Notes: generated by a model from the sequence alone, not told the origin. Positions 53,869-62,842 are shown, counted from the stretch's first letter. The stretch is DNA of 64,000 nt from UBA2357 sp002344625 (GCA_937995335.1 CALKIH010000011.1:1-64000); one strand, 5' to 3'. Numbers and translations are program-made.

Positions 53869-55212
53869 TCAGTGATGAGCCGTCGCCGGCTGGGGCGTGT
53901 GCGCGATGTTCGGGGCCGGCGCGTCGTCGAGGACCAGTTCCGGATGGTCGGCCTCGTCGGACGTCTCGTTGTTGAGGACGGCGGTCATCCGTTCCTGGTC
54001 GAGCGCGCCGCACCACTTGGCGACGACCAGCGTGGCGACACTGTTGCCGACGAAGTTGGTCAGCGCCCGCGCTTCCGACATGAAGCGGTCGATGCCGAGG
54101 ATCAGCGCCAGGCCGGCGACCGGCACGGTGCCGACCGCCGACAGCGTCGCCGCCAGCACGATGAAGCCGCTACCGGTGACGCCGGCGGCGCCCTTCGAGG
54201 TGAGCAGCAGGATCAGCAAGAGCGTGATCTGTTGCGACAGGTCGAGCGGCGTGTTGGTCGCCTGGGCGATGAAGACTGCCGCCATCGTCAGGTAGATCGA
54301 GGTGCCGTCGAGGTTGAACGAGTAGCCGGTGGGCACCACCAGGCCGACCACCGACTTCTGGGCGCCGGCGTTTTCCATCTTGGCCATCAGGCGCGGCAGT
54401 GCCGATTCCGACGACGAGGTGCCGAGCACCAGGAACAGCTCTTCCTTGATGTACTTGATCAGCTTCCAGATCGAGAAACCATGGAAGCGGGCGATCGAGC
54501 CGAGGATGACGAAAACGAAGAGCAGGCAGGTCAGGTAGAACGCCCCCATCAGGCTGGCCAGTTGGGCCAGGCTGCCGACGCCGTGCTTGCCGATGGTGTA
54601 GGCCATGGCGCCGAAGGCACCGACCGGGGCGATCTTCATGATGACACCGACGATGCGGAAGAAAACATGCGACAGGCGCTCGATGAAGTCGAAGACCGGC
54701 TTGCCGCGCTCGCCGAAGGCGTGCAGCGCGTAACCGAAGAGGACCGAGAAGAACAGCACCTGCAGCATGTCGCCTTTGGCGAAGGCATCGACGACGGTGG
54801 TCGGGATGATGTTCATCAGGAACTGCGTGGTCGTCTGCATCTGGCCGGGCGCCGCGTACTTGTCGATGGCCGAGGTGTCGAGCGTCGCCGGATCGATGTT
54901 CATGCCGACGCCGGGCGCCCAGACATTGACGACGATCAGGCCGACGACCAGGGCGATGGAGCTGACGATCTCGAAGTAGAGCACGGCCAGACCGCCGGTC
55001 TTGCCGACTTTCTTCATGTCTTCCATGCCGGCGATGCCGACGACGATGGTGCAGAAGATGATCGGCGCGATGATCATCTTGATGAGCTTGATGAAACCGT
55101 CGCCGAGGGGCTTCATCGCCGCGCCGGTTTCCGGATAGAAGTGCCCGAGCAGGACGCCGATCGTGATCGCGATCAGTACCTGGACATAGAGGCTCTGGAA
55201 AATCTTCTTCAC
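53869..55212 (-). CDS. dctA: Dicarboxylate:cation symporter (DctA type)
   Basis: Inner-membrane carrier of 447 residues that imports C4-dicarboxylates such as succinate, fumarate and malate with protons or sodium. Hairpin and substrate motifs are present: LGTSSSESALPRLM (serine-rich hairpin), VVPTGYSFNLDGTSIYLTMA and the C-terminal NFVGNSVATLVVAKW. I start at GTG 55212, giving the normal MKKIFQSLYVQ N terminus with GGGGGA just upstream; ATG 55251 adds 13 residues. It sits between the nor operons, and supplies likely electron donors for denitrification. Confidence 0.92.
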   Translation of the reverse strand: MKKIFQSLYVQVLIAITIGVLLGHFYPETGAAMKPLGDGFIKLIKMIIAPIIFCTIVVGIAGMEDMKKVGKTGGLAVLYFEIVSSIALVVGLIVVNVWAPGVGMNIDPATLDTSAIDKYAAPGQMQTTTQFLMNIIPTTVVDAFAKGDMLQVLFFSVLFGYALHAFGERGKPVFDFIERLSHVFFRIVGVIMKIAPVGAFGAMAYTIGKHGVGSLAQLASLMGAFYLTCLLFVFVILGSIARFHGFSIWKLIKYIKEELFLVLGTSSSESALPRLMAKMENAGAQKSVVGLVVPTGYSFNLDGTSIYLTMAAVFIAQATNTPLDLSQQITLLLILLLTSKGAAGVTGSGFIVLAATLSAVGTVPVAGLALILGIDRFMSEARALTNFVGNSVATLVVAKWCGALDQERMTAVLNNETSDEADHPELVLDDAPAPNIAHTPQPATAHH

Positions 55213-55522
55213 TGCTTCCCCCAATCGATTTAGAGATGACGGGGAACCCATTCCCGGCCAATGGGGGGCGAGTATGGTGACAAGGTGATCGCCGCGAAAT
55301 TGTGGCTTTCCGAATTGTGGTTAACCGCAAGTGAGCAATTGCGGCCACGCGGAGCGGGGGCGGATGGGGGAAGGACAGACTGGACCGGCGGCGAGAACCG
55401 CGGCGGGATGAAACCCGGTGTCGCGTGTTCGAGTCACGCCGGGGGCACGACTTTCATGTGGAATCGAAGCGTGCAGGGCGATCAGCCAGCCCCGTTGTGT
55501 CGGCACGGGGCCTGGCAACGTG
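55213..55522. other. 310-bp intergenic region upstream of dctA with a tRNA-like fragment
   Basis: No gene is supported here. A CCGCAA/TTGCGG hairpin sits at 55325-55344. On the plus strand, about 55400-55450 resembles the 3' half of a tRNA-Phe: a loop reading ATGAAAC (anticodon GAA), the variable-loop sequence GTGTC, a perfect T-arm GCGTG-TTCGAGT-CACGC and an acceptor-like CGGGGGC-A. A matching 5' half is missing, so it is a relic or chance similarity. Confidence 0.35.
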
Positions 55523-57106
55523 TTATGTCGTTCCCAGCGTGCGTCGGTTCTGTTTGTCGGCGTACATGAGTCGATCGGCTTCCTCGAGGACGGCCTGGGG
55601 CGAACTGACGAACGGATCGACACTGGCGATGCCGAAGCTGGCGCCCGAATAGTCGAAACGGCTCTCGCCAAAATCGTAGGTGCCGATCAGCAGAGGCTTC
55701 AGCCGGTTGCGCATGGCCTTGACGGCCTCATCCGGGTCGTTGGCCACGGGCGGATCCACCAGTCCGATGACGATGAATTCGTCACCACCCAGCCGGCCGA
55801 GCTCGTCGCTCTTGCGCAAGCCCGCCAACATGCGCCGTGCAACCTCGACCAGGAACTGATCACCAATCGCATGCCCATAAGTGTCGTTTATCGATTTGAA
55901 ACCATCCAGATCGATGAAGGCCACCAAAACCCTCATCTGCTTCCGCTGCGCCAGCGCGAACAGCCGGTCGAGTTCGGCCAGCACCGCACGCCGGTTCGGC
56001 AGGCCGGTCAGTGCGTCATGGTTGGCCGCATGGCGCTCTTCCTGGCGGCGGATCATCGCCTGCCCGAGCGCGCGGCTGGCCAGTAGGATGAGCCCCAGTC
56101 CGAGCATGGCCACGAGGCCGGCCGTCCACAGATGCCGCGTGCGCATGGGTTCGAGATGGTCCAGCTCAACCAGCGTCAGCAACTGATATTGGGTATCGGA
56201 CAGCGGGTGATGCCGCACCAGATAAGGCCTGCCGTCGATGAGCCATTGATCGACACGGTGCGGTGTCGCCATCGGGCGCACTGTCATCGGTTCGCCCGGG
56301 TCTTCATCACCATCCGGTGGCAGCGCCGTGCCATGGGGCAGGAGCGGTGCCACATTGCGAAGCATGAACGGCTCCGATGACGTGGTGGTCACACGCCCCT
56401 GGCGGTTCACGATCAGCGCAAGGTGCTGTCCGGTCAGATAAAGGGCCATCTCCGACGCGTCGAATCTGACCGTGACGGAGCCTTGCGGCACGTCATCCGC
56501 ATCATCGATACGGCTGCTGACGAAATACGACGGGTTTCTGTTGAGGCGGGCAATCCCGAACAAATGCCCATTGCCATGCTGCAAGGCATCCTGAAGGTAG
56601 GAGCGGCCGGCGTAGATCATGCCCACGATACTGTCCGGCTCGGCCCAGTTGCTGGCCGCCACCGTATCGTCCGACATGTTGTTCATGTAAAGACGGCCGT
56701 ATCCCAGATCGCGGGACAGCTCGTTCATGAAATCGCCCACCCGGCGCACCAGCGGGTCGCGCGTAAACTGCGCGGCGCGCTGCTCGCGCGTGAGTTCGGC
56801 GGCGCCGGGCGGGTCGGTGCGATAGCGGGTCGCGAGCTGGATGACCAGACTTTGGCGCGCCACCATGTTGGCCACGCTGACCATTTCGGTAAACAGCCGG
56901 TCCACGACGCGCGCGGTGGTTTTAGCCTCGTGTCCGGCACTCTCCGCCAGGCGGTCCAGATGCGCGCTCACGACCCGCTGCGACATCCACCAGCCCAGGC
57001 TGGCCACCAGCGCCAACCAGACCACGGTCAGGCACGCGGCCGCCCGGCTCATGATCCGCCGCATATGCCGATCGTTCCGGCCTTGCTGCGGCAACAGATC
57101 GCTCAT
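55523..57106 (-). CDS. Membrane diguanylate cyclase (dCache-GGDEF)
   Basis: Protein of 527 residues. An N-terminal transmembrane helix (about 20-42), a periplasmic dCache-like sensor of about 280 residues and a second helix (about 325-345, LWTAGLVAMLGLGLILLAS) precede a GGDEF domain. The active site is intact in RLGGDEFIVI, and the I-site RKSD is five residues upstream, so it should be an active, feedback-inhibited cyclase. GGAG lies five bases before the start at 57106. It follows norCB in the same direction but the terminator at 57304 separates them. Confidence 0.9.
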   Translation of the reverse strand: MSDLLPQQGRNDRHMRRIMSRAAACLTVVWLALVASLGWWMSQRVVSAHLDRLAESAGHEAKTTARVVDRLFTEMVSVANMVARQSLVIQLATRYRTDPPGAAELTREQRAAQFTRDPLVRRVGDFMNELSRDLGYGRLYMNNMSDDTVAASNWAEPDSIVGMIYAGRSYLQDALQHGNGHLFGIARLNRNPSYFVSSRIDDADDVPQGSVTVRFDASEMALYLTGQHLALIVNRQGRVTTTSSEPFMLRNVAPLLPHGTALPPDGDEDPGEPMTVRPMATPHRVDQWLIDGRPYLVRHHPLSDTQYQLLTLVELDHLEPMRTRHLWTAGLVAMLGLGLILLASRALGQAMIRRQEERHAANHDALTGLPNRRAVLAELDRLFALAQRKQMRVLVAFIDLDGFKSINDTYGHAIGDQFLVEVARRMLAGLRKSDELGRLGGDEFIVIGLVDPPVANDPDEAVKAMRNRLKPLLIGTYDFGESRFDYSGASFGIASVDPFVSSPQAVLEEADRLMYADKQNRRTLGTT

Positions 57107-57303
57107 TCCACTCCACCAGAAACAGGATGATCCAAAGCGAATCCAAACGGCATGCGCTCCGGCCCCGAGGCATCGCAGTTTAATCCATTCGTTCCGTTCG
57201 GGTCGAGCGCAAGGCAATCGCACGCCAATATCATGAAGGCCGGATCCCGGGCGTGTTCATCCCGACGTCGTCGTTTCAGGCGGCCGTCGAGCGCAAAGCA
57301 AAA

Positions 57304-57324
57304 GGGGCGGCCATCGGCCACCCC
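57304..57324 (-). terminator. Terminator of the norCB operon
   Basis: A 9-bp stem (57304-57312 with 57316-57324, one G-U pair) with an ATC loop follows the norB stop by about 40 bases in the minus direction and is followed there by four T. The flanking 57107-57303 contains nothing else I can support. Confidence 0.75.
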
Positions 57325-57366
57325 CTGCAGAACCCGGCTCGCGCCGGGTCGTCGGACTGGAGCGGA

Positions 57367-58749
57367 TCAGGCCGCCGCGGCTTCCGGCTCCTTGCCCTTG
57401 ATGAAGAAGCTCACCACGTACAGCACGAGACCGGTCGCGAAGCCTACGCCCGACCACAGGCGCATCCAGTAGAAGAGCGCGATCTGATCCTGCACCATCA
57501 TGAACGGCATCGGGTCTTCGGACACCCGTTGCAGCCACACCTGCAGGATGCCGGCGCCGGTCAGGAACAGGGTGATGAACACCATCGAGATGGTCATGAT
57601 CCAGAAGCTCCACATCTCGACCACCTGCGCCTTGTTGGAGTTGGCCTGGCGACCGCGCAGGATCGGCATCGCGTAGCTCATGATCGTGATCACCACCATC
57701 ACGTAGGCGCCGTAAAAGGCCATGTGGCCGTGCGCCGCGGTGATCTGGCTGCCGTGGGTGTAGTAGTTCACCGGGGCAAGCGTATGCAGGAAGCCCCACA
57801 CGCCGGCGCCCAGGAACGCCATCACCCCGGTGCCCAGCGCCCACAGCACGGCGGCGCGGTTCGGATGTTCGCGGCGGCGGCGATTGACCATGTTGAACGC
57901 GAACACCGTCATCGCGAAGAACGGAATCGGTTCCAGTGCCGAGAAGATCGAACCCCACCACTGCCAGTAGGCCGGCGTGCCGATCCAGAAGTAATGGTGG
58001 CCGGTGCCGATGATGCCGGTGACGAGCGCCAGCGTGATGATCACGTACAGCCACTTCTCGATGACTTCACGGTCGACCCCGGTAACCTTGATCAGCACGA
58101 ACGCCAGCAGCGCGGCCATGATCAGTTCCCACACGCCCTCGACCCAGAGGTGCACCACCCACCACCAGTAGAACTTGTCCATCACCAGGTTGGTCGGGTT
58201 GTAGAACGAGAACAGGAAGAACACCGCCAGGCCCCACAGCCCCAGCAGCAGCACGATGTTGATCACCGTCTTGCGGCCCTTCAGCATCGTCATGCTGATG
58301 TTGAACAGGAACGCCAGCGCGACCACCACGATGCCGATCTTGGTCAATAAGGGCTGCTCGAGAAACTCTCGACCCATCGTGGCGAGGATGTCGTTACCGG
58401 TCGCCGACGCCAGGGTGTTGTAGTCGACGAACAGGTAGCCGAGGATCGTCAGCGCGCCGGCGGCGAGAAAGATCCAGAACAGGCCGAGCGCGAGTTTCGG
58501 ACTGTAGAGCTCGGTCTCGGCCTCTTCGGGCACCAGGTAGTAAGCCGAGCCCATGAAGCCGAACAGCAGCCACACGATCAGCAGGTTGGTGTGCACCATC
58601 CGGGCGATGTTGAACGGAATGCTCGGGAACAGAAAGTCGCCGACCACATACTGCAGGCCCAGGACCAGGCCGAACAGGATCTGGCCCACGAACAGCCCGA
58701 TCGCCGCGATGAAGTAAGGCATCGCGACCGCTTGAGACTTGTATTTCAT
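57367..58749 (-). CDS. norB: Nitric oxide reductase large subunit NorB (cytochrome b)
   Basis: Catalytic subunit of 460 residues that reduces two NO to N2O at a heme b3/non-heme iron site in the inner membrane. Twelve transmembrane helices are apparent. The expected metal-site motifs are present: HTNLLIVWLLFGFMGSAYYLVPEE, WWWVVHLWVEGVWEL (histidine and glutamate near the iron), TGHHYFWIG and HGHMAFYGAY. The short form (about 460 residues, no N-terminal fusion) and the norC partner show it is the cytochrome c-dependent cNOR class. Cotranscribed after norC. Confidence 0.97.
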   Translation of the reverse strand: MKYKSQAVAMPYFIAAIGLFVGQILFGLVLGLQYVVGDFLFPSIPFNIARMVHTNLLIVWLLFGFMGSAYYLVPEEAETELYSPKLALGLFWIFLAAGALTILGYLFVDYNTLASATGNDILATMGREFLEQPLLTKIGIVVVALAFLFNISMTMLKGRKTVINIVLLLGLWGLAVFFLFSFYNPTNLVMDKFYWWWVVHLWVEGVWELIMAALLAFVLIKVTGVDREVIEKWLYVIITLALVTGIIGTGHHYFWIGTPAYWQWWGSIFSALEPIPFFAMTVFAFNMVNRRRREHPNRAAVLWALGTGVMAFLGAGVWGFLHTLAPVNYYTHGSQITAAHGHMAFYGAYVMVVITIMSYAMPILRGRQANSNKAQVVEMWSFWIMTISMVFITLFLTGAGILQVWLQRVSEDPMPFMMVQDQIALFYWMRLWSGVGFATGLVLYVVSFFIKGKEPEAAAA

Positions 58750-58790
58750 GATGTTGGATTCCTCTTCTCTATACGGATTGCGGTGCCCAC

Positions 58791-59216
58791 TCAGCCCTCG
58801 ATGTTGGGGGGCCAGTTCTGGGTGTCGATGCCCGAGGTGTACTTCAGGAACTCCACCAGATCGTCCAGTTCCTTCTCGGTCAGATTGAACTGCGGCATCT
58901 GCCGGCGACCGGGCGTGTTGGTGGGCATCGACTGCATCCAGGCCTTGATGAACTCAGGCCCGCGGCGGACGTAGACGTTGCCCAGCTCCGGTGCGTAGTA
59001 CGCGCCCTCGCCCAGCAGGGTGTGACAGCCGAGGCAATTGCGCGTCTCCCACACATGCTTGCCGGCCGCGACCGCCGGGGTGATGGCGGCGCGGTTGTCG
59101 GTTTTGGGGAGGCCTTGCATCGAATCGAAGGTCAAGGCGAGAAAGAGCAAAAAGAAGAACACGGTTCCGCCATAAAAGACGTTGCGCGCCATCGCTTTGG
59201 TAAAGGTGCCGCTCAT
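58791..59216 (-). CDS. norC: Nitric oxide reductase small subunit NorC (cytochrome c)
   Basis: Membrane-anchored c-type cytochrome of 141 residues that passes electrons to NorB. One N-terminal helix (about 13-30) precedes the periplasmic heme domain with C61-L-G-C64-H65 and the axial methionine M107 in RRQMPQF. The start at 59216 has GAGGG eight bases upstream. It is divergent from nirS, with an FNR/DNR-like box at 59310-59323 centred about 100 bases upstream. Confidence 0.96.
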   Translation of the reverse strand: MSGTFTKAMARNVFYGGTVFFFLLFLALTFDSMQGLPKTDNRAAITPAVAAGKHVWETRNCLGCHTLLGEGAYYAPELGNVYVRRGPEFIKAWMQSMPTNTPGRRQMPQFNLTEKELDDLVEFLKYTSGIDTQNWPPNIEG

Positions 59217-59309
59217 GGGAATTGCCCTCACTTCTTGTAAATGGATGCGACTGGTTGATCGAAAACGCGAAGCTGGGGCGATTGTGTCCGAGCGTGTCGG
59301 GCGCGCTCC

Positions 59310-59323
59310 ATGATTTGAATCAA
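59310..59323 (-). promoter_or_regulatory. FNR/DNR-like box upstream of norCB
   Basis: ATGAT-TTGA-ATCAA matches the TTGAT-N4-ATCAA consensus at 9 of 10 positions. Centred at 59316.5, a class II (-41.5) site would start transcription near 59275, giving a 59-base leader for norC. The dnr gene at 48770 is the likely source of the activator. Confidence 0.65.
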
Positions 59324-59411
59324 TTCATGTCGGCCCCGACCGGCCATATCGTCCCGGCTGTGCGCGTCGCCGAGCCGATCTCCCCTCGACCTTATCAAGT
59401 ACTCGAAAAAC

Positions 59412-59425
59412 TTAACTCACATCAA
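59412..59425 (+). promoter_or_regulatory. FNR/DNR-like box upstream of nirS
   Basis: TTAAC-TCAC-ATCAA has a perfect right half-site and two mismatches on the left. With its centre at 59418.5, a -41.5 position puts the transcript start near 59460, about 43 bases before the nirS ATG. A second half-site TTGAT is at 59255 on the norC side. Confidence 0.55.
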
Positions 59426-59502
59426 GGATTTGAAAACGGGGCCGAGCCGATACTGCGCACATCGAGCCCGGATGGGTTCAGTGTTGAAAAGGAGATGAGG
59501 AA

Positions 59503-61197
59503 ATGGCAAACAAGGATTCGCTGAAGAAGATCGCGCTCAAGGGGCTTGCGCTGGCATTGCTGCCGCTCGCCATGGGCAGTGCCTGGGCGGCCGACGCGCC
59601 GGCAATGACCGACGAGGAGAAGGCCACCGCGAAACAGATCTATTTCGAGCGTTGCGCCGGCTGTCATGGCGTCTTGCGCAAGGGCGCGACCGGCAAGAAC
59701 CTGGAACCACACTGGGAAAAGACCCTGCCGGACGGGACCAAGACCTCGGGCGGCACGCTCAAGCTCGGTACCGACCGCCTGGCCAAGATCATCGCCTACG
59801 GCACCGAAGGCGGCATGGTCAACTACGACGACATCCTGACCGAGCAAGAAATCGACCTGATGGCGCGCTACATCCAGAACACCCCGGATGTGCCGCCCGA
59901 GTTCTCGCTTCAGGACATGAAGGACAGCTGGAAGCTGATCGTGCCGGTGGCCGACCGTCCGACCAAGCAGATGAACGACATCAACCTCAAGAACGTGTTC
60001 GCGGTCACCCTGCGCGACGCCGGCAAGCTCGCCTTGATCGACGGCGACACCCACAAGATCTGGAAGATCCTCGACACCGGCTATGCGGTGCATATCTCGC
60101 GCCTGTCCGCTTCGGGCCGCTACGTCTACACCGTCGGCCGCGACGGCCTGACCACCATCATCGACATGTGGTTCGAAGAGCCGACCACGGTGGCGACGGT
60201 GCGCCTGGGGTCGGATGCGCGCTCGGTAGATACATCCAAGTTCAAGGGCTTCGAAGACAAGTACCTGATCGGCGGCACCTATTGGCCGCCCCAGTACTCG
60301 ATCATGGACGGCGAAACGCTTGAGCCGCTCAAGGTCGTGTCGACCCGTGGCCAGACCGTCGATGGCGAGTATCACCCCGAACCGCGGGTGGCTTCGATCG
60401 TCGCGTCGCACATCAAGCCGGAGTGGGTGGTGAACGTCAAGGAAACGGGCCAGATCATGCTCGTCGACTACACCGACATCAAGAACCTCAAGACCACCAC
60501 GATCGAATCGGCGAAGTTCCTGCACGACGGCGGTTGGGATGCGTCCAAGCGCTACTTCATGGTCGCGGCGAATGCGTCGAACAAGGTCGCCGCGGTCGAT
60601 ACCCAGACCGGCAAGCTCGCGGCGCTGGTCGATACCGCGAAGATTCCCCACCCCGGGCGCGGCGCCAACTTCAACCATCCCAAGTTCGGTCCGGTGTGGG
60701 CCACCGGCCACCTCGGCGACGACGTGGTGTCGCTGATCTCGACCGCGTCGGACGATCCGGCCCATGCCAAGTACAAGGAACACAACTGGAAGGTCGTCGA
60801 GGAACTCAAGATGCCGGGCGCCGGCAACCTGTTCGTCAAGACCCATCCCAAGTCCAACCATTTGTGGGCCGATGTGCCGATGAACCCCGAGCGCGATCTG
60901 GCGCAGGCGGTCTATGTATACGACCTCAAGGACTTGTCGAAGGAGCCGGTGCGTCTCGATGTCGCCAAGGATTCGGGCCTGCCCGAGAGCAAGGCGATCC
61001 GCCGCGCCACCCATCCGGAGTACAACGAGGCGGGCGACGAGGTGTGGATCTCGCTGTGGGGCGGCAAGACCGATCAGTCGGCGATCGTCGTGTATGACGA
61101 CAAGACCCTCAAGCTGAAGAAGGTCATCACCGACCCGGCCGTCGTCACGCCGACTGGCAAGTTCAACGTGTTCAACACCATGCAGGACATTTACTGA
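59503..61197 (+). CDS. nirS: Cytochrome cd1 nitrite reductase NirS
   Basis: Periplasmic enzyme of 564 residues that reduces nitrite to NO, using heme c and heme d1. The signal peptide (about 1-29, ending AWAAD) is followed by the cytochrome c domain with CAGCH at 51-55 and then the eight-bladed d1 propeller, recognisable by NVFAVTLRDAGKLALIDGDTH, SHIKPEWVVNVKETGQ, GRGANFNHPKFGPVWATGHLG and VKTHPKSNHLWAD, which carries a d1-pocket histidine. AAGGAG and GAGGAA precede the start. No heme d1 biosynthesis genes (nirF, nirJ, nirE, nirN) are in the window, so they must lie elsewhere. Confidence 0.97.
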   Translation: MANKDSLKKIALKGLALALLPLAMGSAWAADAPAMTDEEKATAKQIYFERCAGCHGVLRKGATGKNLEPHWEKTLPDGTKTSGGTLKLGTDRLAKIIAYGTEGGMVNYDDILTEQEIDLMARYIQNTPDVPPEFSLQDMKDSWKLIVPVADRPTKQMNDINLKNVFAVTLRDAGKLALIDGDTHKIWKILDTGYAVHISRLSASGRYVYTVGRDGLTTIIDMWFEEPTTVATVRLGSDARSVDTSKFKGFEDKYLIGGTYWPPQYSIMDGETLEPLKVVSTRGQTVDGEYHPEPRVASIVASHIKPEWVVNVKETGQIMLVDYTDIKNLKTTTIESAKFLHDGGWDASKRYFMVAANASNKVAAVDTQTGKLAALVDTAKIPHPGRGANFNHPKFGPVWATGHLGDDVVSLISTASDDPAHAKYKEHNWKVVEELKMPGAGNLFVKTHPKSNHLWADVPMNPERDLAQAVYVYDLKDLSKEPVRLDVAKDSGLPESKAIRRATHPEYNEAGDEVWISLWGGKTDQSAIVVYDDKTLKLKKVITDPAVVTPTGKFNVFNTMQDIY

Positions 61198-61220
61198 TCG
61201 CTGGCCGATCGTGGTACGTC

Positions 61221-61245
61221 CCCTCTCCGCCGTGCGCGGAGAGGG
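61221..61245 (+). terminator. Perfect intercistronic hairpin between nirS and the tetraheme gene
   Basis: CCCTCTCCGC at 61221-61230 pairs perfectly with 61236-61245 around a CGTGC loop, 23 bases after the nirS stop. No T-tract follows, so this is more likely an RNA-stability or partial-termination element that sets the nirS to tetraheme ratio. Confidence 0.6.
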
Positions 61246-61262
61246 TTCGCGAGGACTGATTC

Positions 61263-61880
61263 ATGACTGAACAAGACAAGGTCGGCGGCAACAACGAGGC
61301 CGCGGCGACAGGTTGGTGGGCACGTTTGCGTCGGCCGAGTACCCGCTACTCGTTCGGGGCGATCCTGGCCGTCGGCTTCGTCGTCGGGGTGTTCTTCTGG
61401 GGCGGCTTCAATACCGCGATGGAAGCGACCAACACCGAGAAGTTCTGCATCTCGTGCCACGAGATGTATGACAACGTATATCAGGAATACAAGGAAACGA
61501 TCCACTACACCAACCGCACCGGGGTGCGGGCGGTCTGTTCGGATTGCCATGTGCCGAAGGACTGGACGCACAAGATGATCCGCAAGATCCAGGCGTCGCG
61601 CGAGGTGTGGGGAAAGATCACCGGCTCGATCGACACCCGCGAGAAGTTCGAAGCCAAGCGGCTGCAGCTGGCGCGCAACGAGTGGAAACGGATGAAGGCT
61701 TCCGATTCGCGCGAGTGCCGCAACTGCCACAGCCTCGAGAGCATGAATTCCGAAGCACAGAAGCAGCGCGCGCGCAAGCAGCACGAGATGGCGCGCGAAG
61801 ACAACATGACCTGTATCGATTGCCACAAGGGTATCGCACACCACAAACCGGAAGGCATGACCGAGCAGGACGAGGAGTGA
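61263..61880 (+). CDS. nirT: NapC/NirT-family tetraheme cytochrome c
   Basis: Membrane-anchored tetraheme cytochrome of 205 residues that carries electrons from the quinol pool to periplasmic reductases. One transmembrane helix (about 32-47) anchors it; the four heme motifs are CISCH (62-66), CSDCH (92-96), CRNCH (152-156) and CIDCH (184-188), as in NirT and NapC. The gene follows nirS after 65 bp, so NirT is the natural reading; NapC cannot be excluded from sequence alone. GAGGA lies before the start. Confidence 0.88.
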   Translation: MTEQDKVGGNNEAAATGWWARLRRPSTRYSFGAILAVGFVVGVFFWGGFNTAMEATNTEKFCISCHEMYDNVYQEYKETIHYTNRTGVRAVCSDCHVPKDWTHKMIRKIQASREVWGKITGSIDTREKFEAKRLQLARNEWKRMKASDSRECRNCHSLESMNSEAQKQRARKQHEMAREDNMTCIDCHKGIAHHKPEGMTEQDEE

Positions 61881-61927
61881 GTCGCGCAGGGGCGCGGCTC
61901 CCGGATATCCACAGTGAGGAACGGAGC

Positions 61928-62803
61928 ATGAAACAGAAGACGTTGGCGAGCGCCATCGGCGCCATGATGCTGATGGGAATGGGGGGTGGTGTCCTCGCCG
62001 CGGCCCCGGACTGGGGTACGGTGCCGGCGACCGAGGTGGTGCTGTTCTATCCGGGCGTGTCGCCGCTCGAATGGATCACCAAGGGCACCGAGCATGGCGG
62101 CGCGCGGGCGCTCAAGAAGGGCGAGACCTGTGCCGACTGCCATGACGAGGAGGCGAGCGACATGGGCCGCAAGATGGCCAGCGGCCAGAAGATCGAGCCG
62201 GCGCCGATTCCGGGCAAGGCCGGCTTCATTCCGGTCAAGGTGCAGGCCAGCCATGACGGCGAGAATCTCTACATGCGCTTCGCGTGGAAGCAGCCAGCCG
62301 CGTCGGGCGCCGCGCCGCTCGACGCCAAGAATCCGGTCAAGATCGCGTTCATGCTCGAAGACGGCGGCAAGGTCGAGCTCGCCGACCAGGCCGGCTGCTG
62401 GGCGACCTGTCATCTCGATTCGCGCACCATGCCCGGCGCCGACGAGGCCAAGACCAAGTATGTGAAGGGGGGCTCGCTCGCCGAAGGCAAGTTCTACGAC
62501 CTGTATCAATGGCGCAGCGGCGAGAACAAGGGGTTCGACGGCCATGTCGCCGAAACGCGGGTGATGGAGGGCGGCAAGGCATTGGTGAGCGCCGAGGGCA
62601 AGCTTGCCGGCGACGAATGGTCGGTGGTGTTCGTGCGCAAGCTCGCGGGCGGCGAGGGCGACGTCACCCTGGCGCCGGGCAATGCCTACAACTTCGGCTT
62701 CGCGATTCACGACGACAGCGCGGCGGGCCGTTTCCACCATGTGTCGCTCGGCTACAAGCTCGGCCTGGATACCGACGCCCATATCAAGGCGGTCAAGCAA
62801 TAG
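61928..62803 (+). CDS. EB_dh-type cytochrome with CXXCH and CX3CH heme motifs
   Basis: Periplasmic protein of 291 residues. A signal peptide (about 1-25) is followed by C68-A-D-C71-H72, a normal heme c site, and by C157-W-A-T-C161-H162, which has three residues between the cysteines. The rest is the beta-rich heme-binding fold of the ethylbenzene-dehydrogenase gamma family (PF09459-like), with VKIAFMLEDGGKVELADQAGCW and HHVSLGYKLGLD. It lies between the tetraheme protein and a cupredoxin in the nirS transcript direction and probably moves electrons to nitrite reductase. AGGAA precedes the start. Confidence 0.82.
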   Translation: MKQKTLASAIGAMMLMGMGGGVLAAAPDWGTVPATEVVLFYPGVSPLEWITKGTEHGGARALKKGETCADCHDEEASDMGRKMASGQKIEPAPIPGKAGFIPVKVQASHDGENLYMRFAWKQPAASGAAPLDAKNPVKIAFMLEDGGKVELADQAGCWATCHLDSRTMPGADEAKTKYVKGGSLAEGKFYDLYQWRSGENKGFDGHVAETRVMEGGKALVSAEGKLAGDEWSVVFVRKLAGGEGDVTLAPGNAYNFGFAIHDDSAAGRFHHVSLGYKLGLDTDAHIKAVKQ

Positions 62804-62842
62804 GCGGATGGAATCCCGGCCAGGCCCGCAAAGGCATACAAC

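Noticed and set aside
53740..55233. 497-residue plus-strand frame opposite dctA
   Set aside because: Asp/Glu/His/Arg-rich shadow of the dctA membrane gene.
55252..55340. Possible sigma-54 promoter for dctA (TGGC...TTGC)
   Set aside because: The GG and GC elements are separated by 8 bases instead of the required 10.
57253..58350. 365-residue plus-strand frame opposite norB
   Set aside because: Histidine- and aspartate-rich shadow of a hydrophobic gene.
59422..61014. 530-residue minus-strand frame opposite nirS
   Set aside because: Shadow of nirS; no ribosome site or domain.
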